Shown: one piece after another, positions 34,177 through 39,875 of the stretch
Numbering within the stretch: the stretch's first letter is position 1
Layout of the letters: the number at the start of each line of letters is the position of its first letter
NCBI GenBank assembly: GCA_003523055.1
Contig: DPHC01000005.1
Location: 94,254-134,128, forward strand
From: Dehalococcoidia bacterium
GTDB lineage: Bacteria > Chloroflexota > Dehalococcoidia > Lucifugimonadales > UBA3495
Direction of reading: 5' to 3'
Length of the DNA: 39,875 bases
Translations under genes and position numbers: made by a program
The notes under the pieces: model-generated
What the model saw: only the letters and a program-made list of their open reading frames with translations
Database searches by the model: none
Told to the model about the DNA's origin: nothing

Positions 34177-35484
34177 ATGATTGATACAGTAAGATTGAAT
34201 TTATTTGCCGGTAAAGGTGGAAACGGCTGTGTAAGTTTTCTTCATATGAAATTTAACCCGAATGGAGGCCCTAATGGGGGTGATGGAGGAAATGGAGGAG
34301 ATATATTTATCGAAGCCGATCCATCTCTTAATACGTTACTTCATCTTAAATTTAACAGTACTATTTATGGAAATAATGGACAACATGGTAAAGGTAAAGA
34401 TCAGAGAGGTTCTAATTCAAATAGCACGACTATTAAAGCTCCATTAGGAACAGTTCTATGGAAAATAAATTCTGATGGTACTAAAACATTTATTGATGAC
34501 TTAAGTGAAATAAAAACTGTTTTAGTAGCTAAAGGAGGGCTTGGAGGTTGGGGAAACTCACGTTTTGTTTCATCAACTAACCAAGAACCGCTTCTAGCTG
34601 AATCTGGAGAAATAGGTGAAGAAGTAATTCTCTTTCTAGAATTAAAGTTATTAGCTGATGTAGGTTTGATTGCTAAACCTAATGCGGGGAAATCGACTTT
34701 TATTTCAAGATGCACGTCAGCTAAACCAAAAGTTGCAGATTATCAATTTACTACTCTTGAACCAGTTTTAGGTGTTGTTGATTATCAAGAAAACAGTTTT
34801 GTAATGATGGAAATCCCTGGTTTGATAGAAGGAGCGAATGAGGGAGTAGGATTAGGGTTCCAATTTTTGAGACATGCAGAAAGAGCAAGGTTTTACATTC
34901 ATTTAATAGATGGATTATCTATCAACCATTTAGAAGAATGGAAAATGATTAATAATGAATTGGAACAATTCAACCCTGAAATGGCTAAAAAAGCACAAAT
35001 TGTAGTAGTTACTAAAATGGATGTGACGGAAGTTAAAGATTATGAAGAAATAATTTTACAAGAATTGAAACAAAATGTTATTTGTCATAATTCAAGTATC
35101 ATAACGGATCCAGAAGCTTTAAGTATTGTTAATAAAGTGCATTTTATTTCTTCTATTTCTGGACAGGGAGTTACAGAATTAATTGGTGCTGCTGCAAACT
35201 TGTTAACGATTTTACCTAAAAATGTAGAAAAATATGAATTTGATGAAGAATATTTTGATGTTGAACCTTCTCACCCAAGCATAATAAAAATGGATGATCA
35301 TTATATTGTTAATTCCAAAAAACTTGAACGGTTTACGTTAATGTCTGACATGAATGATCATAGAGTAATGATCCAAATGTGGTCTCAGATGATTAAATTG
35401 GGACTTTCCAAACAACTTGAAGAATCAGGTATTCAACCAGGAGACACCATAAAAATAGGTGAGTCGGAAATGGAATGGATTTAA
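34177..35484 (+). CDS. obg: GTPase Obg/CgtA
   Basis: A 435-aa ribosome-associated GTPase. The glycine-rich Obg fold (1-159) begins MIDTVRLNLFAGKGGNGCVSF and includes GPNGGDGGNGGD. In the G domain, G1 is AKPNAGKST (166-174), G4 is TKMD and G5 is SISG. The G3 motif reads MEIPGLIEGA, with Glu212 in place of the usual Asp. The C-terminal OCT domain (~350-435) ends GDTIKIGESEMEWI. No ribosome-binding site precedes the ATG, only the ATT-triplet run. It leads the obg-nadD-pyrE unit, with its stop directly abutting the nadD ATG. Confidence 0.97.
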   Translation: MIDTVRLNLFAGKGGNGCVSFLHMKFNPNGGPNGGDGGNGGDIFIEADPSLNTLLHLKFNSTIYGNNGQHGKGKDQRGSNSNSTTIKAPLGTVLWKINSDGTKTFIDDLSEIKTVLVAKGGLGGWGNSRFVSSTNQEPLLAESGEIGEEVILFLELKLLADVGLIAKPNAGKSTFISRCTSAKPKVADYQFTTLEPVLGVVDYQENSFVMMEIPGLIEGANEGVGLGFQFLRHAERARFYIHLIDGLSINHLEEWKMINNELEQFNPEMAKKAQIVVVTKMDVTEVKDYEEIILQELKQNVICHNSSIITDPEALSIVNKVHFISSISGQGVTELIGAAANLLTILPKNVEKYEFDEEYFDVEPSHPSIIKMDDHYIVNSKKLERFTLMSDMNDHRVMIQMWSQMIKLGLSKQLEESGIQPGDTIKIGESEMEWI

Positions 35485-36090
35485 ATGAAGAAGGTTGGTA
35501 TCTTTGGAGGAACCTTTGACCCAATCCATTTTGGGCATTTATCTCTAGCTGAAAATATATATGATTCATGTGGTTTAGATACAGTTATTTTTATTCCTGC
35601 ATATTCACCACTGTTACGCGAAGGCAAACAGCCTGTAGCCAGCAGTATTCATAGATATAACATGACAAAATTAGCTATTTCTGAGTGTAACTATTTTGAG
35701 ATCTCTGATGTTGAGTTATTAAGAAAAGGGCCATCATATATGATAGACACAGTAGAAACATTTTTAAACATCTCGGCAGACATCGAACTGTTTTTAATTA
35801 TTGGTTCAGATAATATAGATAAATTGCCATTTTGGCATAGAAAAGATGAACTCCTAAAGCTATGTACGCTCTTGGTTTATGAAAGACCTGGTTATGAACC
35901 AAATAAAACGGATTTATCTCTAATAATAGGAGATGAAAACTCTAGTATAATAATATCAGGTCCTCAAAATATAGAATCAGCAACAGAAATCAGAAAACAA
36001 ATTTATGAAAATCATGATATTAGCCATACGATACCAAAAAATGTCTTGAATTATATTATGGAAAATAAATTATATTTAAAACCGGAGTGA
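35485..36090 (+). CDS. nadD: Nicotinate-nucleotide adenylyltransferase
   Basis: A 201-aa nucleotidyltransferase that makes nicotinate adenine dinucleotide from NaMN and ATP in NAD synthesis. The HxGH-type motif is GGTFDPIHFGHL (residues 8-19), substrate-contact residues lie in GSDNIDKLPFWHR, and the C-terminal phosphate-binding motif is SATEIRKQI in place of the usual ISSTxIR. The ATG immediately follows the obg stop codon, and the gene ends 5 nt before the chosen pyrE start. The obg-nadD pairing is a common bacterial arrangement. Confidence 0.96.
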   Translation: MKKVGIFGGTFDPIHFGHLSLAENIYDSCGLDTVIFIPAYSPLLREGKQPVASSIHRYNMTKLAISECNYFEISDVELLRKGPSYMIDTVETFLNISADIELFLIIGSDNIDKLPFWHRKDELLKLCTLLVYERPGYEPNKTDLSLIIGDENSSIIISGPQNIESATEIRKQIYENHDISHTIPKNVLNYIMENKLYLKPE

Positions 36091-36095
36091 TGCGA

Positions 36096-36662
36096 ATGGC
36101 AGATACAGCAAGAATAGATAGATTATTAGAATTGGCCACTGAAACTGGTGCCTTAAAATTTGGAGAGTTTAAACTCTCTTCAGGAAAAAAAAGCTCTTAT
36201 TACTTTGATGGTCGATTATTAAGCTTACATCCAGAAGGGATAAACTTAATTTCTGATGCGATGTTAGAAATAGTATCTCCTTTAAACCTTAATGCTGTAG
36301 GAGGGCCAACGTTAGCAGCTGACCCGATAGTTGCAGGAATTTGTTTAAAAAGTTTCTTTATTGGAGGAAAATTATCAGGATTCATTGTTAGAAAAGAAGC
36401 AAAACAACACGGGATGTCACAATTAATCGAAGGAACATTAGAAATAAAAGATGAAGTTTTAATTGTTGATGACACATGCACCACTGGAGGATCTCTTTTT
36501 CATGCAATTAATGCTGTTCAAGAATTAGGTGGAATCGTTAAAAAAGTAATGGTTGTGTTAGATAGAAATGAGGGTGGCTCTAAAACCTTAATTGATCAAG
36601 GTTTTGATTTTGAAGCATTAATTACAGTAAATGAAGATGGTAAATTTATAGTTAACCATTAA
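36096..36662 (+). CDS. pyrE: Orotate phosphoribosyltransferase
   Basis: A 188-aa enzyme that joins orotate and PRPP to make OMP in pyrimidine synthesis. The PRPP-binding motif is VLIVDDTCTTGGSL (121-134), with the upstream catalytic loop FIVRKEAKQHGM (97-108) and the N-terminal KLSSGKKSSYYFDGR. An earlier GTG (36087) and ATG (36090) are in frame, but GGAG at 36084-36087 gives the right 8-nt spacing only for the ATG at 36096. It is the last gene of the obg-nadD-pyrE unit and converges on ygfZ with a 7-nt gap. Confidence 0.96.
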   Translation: MADTARIDRLLELATETGALKFGEFKLSSGKKSSYYFDGRLLSLHPEGINLISDAMLEIVSPLNLNAVGGPTLAADPIVAGICLKSFFIGGKLSGFIVRKEAKQHGMSQLIEGTLEIKDEVLIVDDTCTTGGSLFHAINAVQELGGIVKKVMVVLDRNEGGSKTLIDQGFDFEALITVNEDGKFIVNH

Positions 36663-36669
36663 TTCTTTA

Positions 36670-37623
36670 TTATTGTTCTTCACCAAATAATAAGGGAATG
36701 TCTTTTATTATAGCTACCTGACCAGATGGTAGTTCAACAGGTGTTCCTATAGTAGCAGAAGCAATATTTATATAAGCGAGACCCGCTTCAGGTTTGCCTG
36801 AAAAATCTTGTTTTATTGATGTTATAAAACCAACTTTTTTTTGGTTATAAAATAGTGGGTCATTAACAGAAGCCTTATAGGAATTTGAGAAATTTAATAA
36901 AACAAGATTTTTTTGTACTTTTTTATAAGTATCTAATCTGGCGATTACTTCTTGTCCAATGTAACAACCTTTTCGGAAATCTATGGCTCCAATTAATCCA
37001 GCTTCCAAAGGGTTATACGTTTCATTTAATTCAGCACCATGCATAGGGAAAGCGTGTTCAATTCTAATATTTTCGTATTCTTCTTCATTTATTTCTTGAA
37101 ATAGATCTCCTAGATTCGTCTCGTAATGTTTTTTAAAAGCATTTGGCATTATTAAAAGATAAGAAGGTAACGAACCCAGATTATATGGCACACACCAACC
37201 GGTCAAATCATTAACAACAATGGAACTTACATTGCCATTAGATGTTTTAGGTCTTATGAAAGATGACAACTTATTAATAGAATTTGTTCCAATTAAATGA
37301 TAAGAAGCGTATTGTTGTGTAATATTTTCATATGCAATATCTTCCATAATAGTATATTTGTCGAGCCATTGAAGCACTTGTGAATCTTGCTCAGCACTTG
37401 TTAGTAAAATGAACTCATCTGGCAGACATACAAGATATGTAATGTCTATTATCCGACCTTTGTCATTAGTTAATATAGTATGTCTGGAGTCAAAATCGTC
37501 GAGGCCTAAGATAGTATTCGTGGAGAGACGGTTTAATAAGTCGAGAATATCAGCTCCCAATATTTTTAATTTCCCAATACTATGAACAGGGTGCATTAAA
37601 GGGAGATTAATCGTAGAAGCCAT
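36670..37623 (-). CDS. ygfZ: Folate-binding YgfZ-type protein
   Basis: A 317-aa paralogue of the glycine cleavage T-protein, needed with folate for maintenance of some iron-sulfur enzymes. The diagnostic motif RKGCYIGQE is at residues 218-226 (Cys220), after EHAFPMHGAELNETYNPLEAGL. The T-protein active-site residues for aminomethyl transfer are not conserved as in gcvT. AAAGGA lies upstream of the ATG. It follows erpA by 25 nt on the same strand, so the two are probably co-transcribed; both act late in iron-sulfur cluster biogenesis, which supports the call. Confidence 0.93.
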   Translation of the reverse strand: MASTINLPLMHPVHSIGKLKILGADILDLLNRLSTNTILGLDDFDSRHTILTNDKGRIIDITYLVCLPDEFILLTSAEQDSQVLQWLDKYTIMEDIAYENITQQYASYHLIGTNSINKLSSFIRPKTSNGNVSSIVVNDLTGWCVPYNLGSLPSYLLIMPNAFKKHYETNLGDLFQEINEEEYENIRIEHAFPMHGAELNETYNPLEAGLIGAIDFRKGCYIGQEVIARLDTYKKVQKNLVLLNFSNSYKASVNDPLFYNQKKVGFITSIKQDFSGKPEAGLAYINIASATIGTPVELPSGQVAIIKDIPLLFGEEQ

Positions 37624-37648
37624 TGTGCGTGTCCTTTAACTGTTTAAC

Positions 37649-38005
37649 TTATATTCCAAAAGAAGTACCGCAGCCACAGGATTTAGCTGCATTTGGATTT
37701 TCGAACACAAATCCTTTGCCATTTAAGCCGTCGGAAAAATCTAATGTTGTACCAACCAAATAAATATAGCTTTTTTTATCCACCATAACTTTCACGCCAT
37801 GTTGCATTACAATTTTATCGGAATCACTAGATTCGGCAGTTATTTGTAAGTCATAGGTGAGTCCTGAGCAGCCACCACCTTTAACAGCTACACGCAGCCC
37901 GATCTCATCAGTAGCACCATCGCGTATGGCGAAGTATTTAATTTTTTCTGCAGCTTTTTCCGTGATTTGAACTGTTATATCTTGTCCATTTTGTGTTACA
38001 GGCAT
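37649..38005 (-). CDS. erpA: A-type iron-sulfur carrier (IscA/ErpA/HesB family)
   Basis: A 118-aa A-type carrier that delivers iron-sulfur clusters to target proteins. The three cluster cysteines are present: Cys46 in VKGGGCSGLTYDL, and Cys110 and Cys112 in KSCGCGTSF. ITEKAAEKIKYF and LDFSDGLNGKGFVFENPNA are family-typical. IscA, SufA, ErpA and HesB cannot be told apart safely by sequence; ErpA is chosen for length and pairing with ygfZ. AGGA lies upstream of the ATG. Confidence 0.92.
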   Translation of the reverse strand: MPVTQNGQDITVQITEKAAEKIKYFAIRDGATDEIGLRVAVKGGGCSGLTYDLQITAESSDSDKIVMQHGVKVMVDKKSYIYLVGTTLDFSDGLNGKGFVFENPNAAKSCGCGTSFGI

Positions 38006-38034
38006 ATTTAAAATCCTATATTATTATTAATTTA

Positions 38035-38064
38035 ATTGTAAATTTAATTTAAGGTTGGAGTCAA
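38035..38064 (-). promoter_or_regulatory. Promoter for erpA-ygfZ
   Basis: Minus strand: TTGACT (38064-38059), 18-nt spacer, TACAAT (38040-38035). Both boxes are near consensus. It lies in the gap right after the monooxygenase stop, so erpA-ygfZ is likely its own transcription unit. Confidence 0.6.
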
Positions 38065-38066
38065 GT

Positions 38067-39200
38067 TTACCATTTTTCAATGACAGGTAGAACATGTTTC
38101 CCAAAAAGCTCAATATTCTTCATAGTAGCTTCATGTGACATTTTAGACTCTTGCCCATAAAAAATTAAATTTCCCATTCCTAATTTAGTGTGTAAAAATT
38201 CTAGTTGTTTTAATACTGAATCGGGAGTTCCGCATACAATATGATGGTTTTCTTTTAATTCTTCAAAAGTTTGTTGATTTAATGGTTTTGGCCCTGTCCG
38301 ACGAGCTGCTAGTGCCGAGGCATTAGTAGAACGGTAGCCAACAGGATTCATAAATTCGCGAGGCCCTCTGAGGGTAGCTCCCATTCTCCAAATAAAATTC
38401 TTGGCTTGTTCATCTGCTTTTTCTTCGGTTTCTCCTACATAACAGCATAATAAATATCCAAAATTATCTGGAGAAGTTGTTTTGCCTACTTTGGTAGCAG
38501 CTTCTTGGTAGTACCCGAATAGCTCATGGGTTACGTCTACATCTGTTAAAAACGCACAATAGGTGTAACCATGTTCTCCGGCCCAAGTAGCTGTTTCTGG
38601 GCTTGCAGATCCAGGAACCCATATCGGAGGATGTGGTTTTTGGATAGGAACCATCCAGGGATTAACAACTCTGAAATTATAGTGCTCGCTTTCCCAGCGG
38701 AAAGGCCCCGGTGTAGTCCACGTTTTTATGACTAGGTCATGGCATTCTTCAAATCGGGCTCGGTTGTTTACGGGATTACCGTTAGTAGCAATAGTTTCTA
38801 CTCCGGTCCCTCTGACCATTCCAGCAATTAATCTACCTCCTGAAATGACGTCTATCATTGCTAACTCTTCGGCAAGCCTAATAGGGTTATCGTGAATAGG
38901 AAGTATGTTTCCGAGTATCAAAATTTTTGCTTGCTCTGTGATTCTAGCTAAAACAGCAGCTGATAAATTGGTTGCTGCGTTCATACAAGAAGGAGTGTTA
39001 TGGTGTTCGTTCAACATGATTCCATGGAATCCAAGTTGATCAGCGTAAACACATTCATCGAAATATCTTTTGAATAAATTATTAGCTTTTCCGGGATCAA
39101 AATAGCTGTTTGGAAAAGTCAATCTAAGAGAAGGATATTTATCTCCTTCTTCATCTGGGTATTCATGATAAGGGAATTCACTAAAATAAAAAGTTTTCAT
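38067..39200 (-). CDS. LLM-class flavin-dependent oxidoreductase C
   Basis: A 377-aa luciferase-like monooxygenase, distinct from the other two in the window. It shows FFDPGKANNLFKRYFDEC-type variation at the start (YFDPGKANNLFKRYFDE), ADQLGFHGIMLNEHHNTPSCMNAATNL, LGNILPIHDNPIRLAEELAMIDVISGGRLIAGMVRG (in part) and PIQKPHPPIWVPGSASPETATW, ending with CGTPDSVLKQLEFLHTKLGMGNLIFYGQ. It probably uses reduced FMN. AGGAGA precedes the ATG. It follows the acyl-CoA synthetase gene by 17 nt and is probably co-transcribed with it, so its substrate may be an acid activated to a CoA ester, or the product of the reverse order (inference). Confidence 0.9.
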   Translation of the reverse strand: MKTFYFSEFPYHEYPDEEGDKYPSLRLTFPNSYFDPGKANNLFKRYFDECVYADQLGFHGIMLNEHHNTPSCMNAATNLSAAVLARITEQAKILILGNILPIHDNPIRLAEELAMIDVISGGRLIAGMVRGTGVETIATNGNPVNNRARFEECHDLVIKTWTTPGPFRWESEHYNFRVVNPWMVPIQKPHPPIWVPGSASPETATWAGEHGYTYCAFLTDVDVTHELFGYYQEAATKVGKTTSPDNFGYLLCCYVGETEEKADEQAKNFIWRMGATLRGPREFMNPVGYRSTNASALAARRTGPKPLNQQTFEELKENHHIVCGTPDSVLKQLEFLHTKLGMGNLIFYGQESKMSHEATMKNIELFGKHVLPVIEKW

Positions 39201-39217
39201 GAGGTTTCTCCTGTAAA

Positions 39218-39875
39218 TTATTCTTCTAGGGTAGTCAGGTCTCCTGGATCTATTCCAAGCTCTTGGGCTTTTAAAAGCCTGCGCATTATTTTACCAGAAC
39301 GCGTTTTTGGTAAAACAGGAAGGAAGTCTATTTCAGAAGGGACAGCAATAGGGCCTAAAACGTTTCTGACATGAAGCTTTAATAATTTATTGATTTCCTC
39401 TGAAGGGTCCGTTCCCATCATTAATGTCACATAAGCTTTTATCGCTTCACCTTTGATTTCATCAGGTAGACCAATAACGGCAGCTTCAGCAACTGCGTCA
39501 TGTGAAACTAAAGCACTTTCTACTTCAGCGGAGCCAATGCGATGGCCGGCTACATTAAGGACATCATCTGCTCTGCCTACTACCATATAATACCCATCTT
39601 CATCACGTAAGGCTACGTCTCCGGTTAAATAGGCTCCAGGGATCGTGTTCCAGCTTTCGGCATATCTTTCGGGATCTCCATATACAGTCCTGTAAAAATG
39701 AGGAAAAGGCTTTTTAATTATTAATAACCCACCTTTATTGGGTTCAGTTATAGAAGTACCTTCATTGTCTACTATGTCTAATTCTACCCCCGGTAGGGGT
39801 TTACCGACTCTTCCTGGTTTAACGTTCATTATAGGTAAAGTTCCAATGCAAGGGGCTCCTGTTTCTGTTTGCCAC
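39218..39875 (-). CDS. acs: AMP-forming acetyl/acyl-CoA synthetase, C-terminal part
   Basis: The reading frame stays open to the window edge, so the 5' part is missing; about 219 codons are present. The visible start, WQTETGAPCIGTLP, is the A5-type motif of the acetyl-CoA synthetase group (WWQTETG). It is followed by PGRVGKPLPGVELDIVD, the adenylate hinge YYMVVGRADDVLNVAGHRIGSAEVESALVSH (in part), and the C-terminal catalytic Lys in PKTRSGKIMRR. It activates a short carboxylic acid (acetate or propionate) to its CoA ester. An internal ATG at 39829 is not the start. Confidence 0.92.
   Translation of the reverse strand, partial: WQTETGAPCIGTLPIMNVKPGRVGKPLPGVELDIVDNEGTSITEPNKGGLLIIKKPFPHFYRTVYGDPERYAESWNTIPGAYLTGDVALRDEDGYYMVVGRADDVLNVAGHRIGSAEVESALVSHDAVAEAAVIGLPDEIKGEAIKAYVTLMMGTDPSEEINKLLKLHVRNVLGPIAVPSEIDFLPVLPKTRSGKIMRRLLKAQELGIDPGDLTTLEE

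Noticed and set aside
36671..36710. Terminator between the convergent pyrE and ygfZ genes
   Set aside because: The only pairing is an AT-only TTATTATT/AATAATAA stem inside the ygfZ coding end, with no GC core or T-run.
1..39875. CRISPR array, insertion sequence, prophage or other mobile element
   Set aside because: No regularly spaced repeats, transposase, integrase or phage genes were seen, and the tRNA genes are intact with no flanking attachment-site duplication.

Overview
This window is low-GC bacterial DNA (about one third to two fifths G+C by eye). It is densely packed with metabolic and housekeeping genes and shows no sign of phage, transposon, CRISPR or integrative element. The gene mix suggests an aerobic, heterotrophic, probably marine member of the Chloroflexota, most likely a SAR202-type Dehalococcoidia. 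The pointers are three luciferase-like flavin monooxygenases, MmgE/PrpD, cyclase-family, MaoC, tandem carboxymuconolactone decarboxylase, GlcG/HbpS and CrtC-like lipocalin proteins, a caa3-type oxidase and a two-subunit glycine decarboxylase. The taxonomic call is inference from gene content, not from a marker gene.

Layout. 1-3.3 kb (+): the Cys/Gly-rich tail of a truncated gene and its terminator, then gamma-glutamyltransferase, an unknown protein and a cyclase-family hydrolase. 3.3-8.0 kb (-): tRNA-Ile, an MscS channel, recF and a large glycoside-hydrolase-like protein. 8.0-10.3 kb (-): a tRNA-Arg/tRNA-Trp unit running into a flavin monooxygenase, CoA-binding protein and Fur-family regulator operon. 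10.4-17.5 kb (-): an esterase and a complete heme-copper oxidase locus (ctaA, ctaB, then ctaC, ctaD, ctaE and a subunit IV carrying an extra cytochrome c domain). 17.5-19.8 kb (+): an ABC exporter and a small lipoprotein. 19.8-24.5 kb (-): a tight five-gene unit of monooxygenase, double CMD protein, HPP membrane protein, MmgE/PrpD and thioredoxin-like lipoprotein. 24.5-30.4 kb (+): GlcG-like protein, CrtC-like lipoprotein and gcvT-gcvH-gcvPA-gcvPB. 30.4-32.4 kb: a beta-hydroxyacid dehydrogenase (-) and a double-hotdog MaoC protein (+). 32.5-36.7 kb (+): dnaA, a 275-nt AT-rich gap, then obg-nadD-pyrE. 36.7-39.9 kb (-): ygfZ, erpA, a third monooxygenase and the C-terminal part of an AMP-forming acyl-CoA synthetase cut by the window edge.

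The most notable non-coding signal is the gap between dnaA and obg. Strand composition of the + strand flips there from C-rich to G-rich even though the flanking genes are all on the + strand. The gap also holds a near-consensus DnaA box, a parS-like core and a TAA/TAG triplet run. I propose it as a candidate chromosomal replication origin. Most genes left of it are on the minus strand and those just right of it on the plus strand, as expected for co-directional replication; dnaA itself would be an exception.

No intergenic stretch exceeds 300 bases; the largest is the 275-nt dnaA-obg gap. Several start codons were moved from the longest open frame because of ribosome-binding sites, a promoter or an overlapping terminator.
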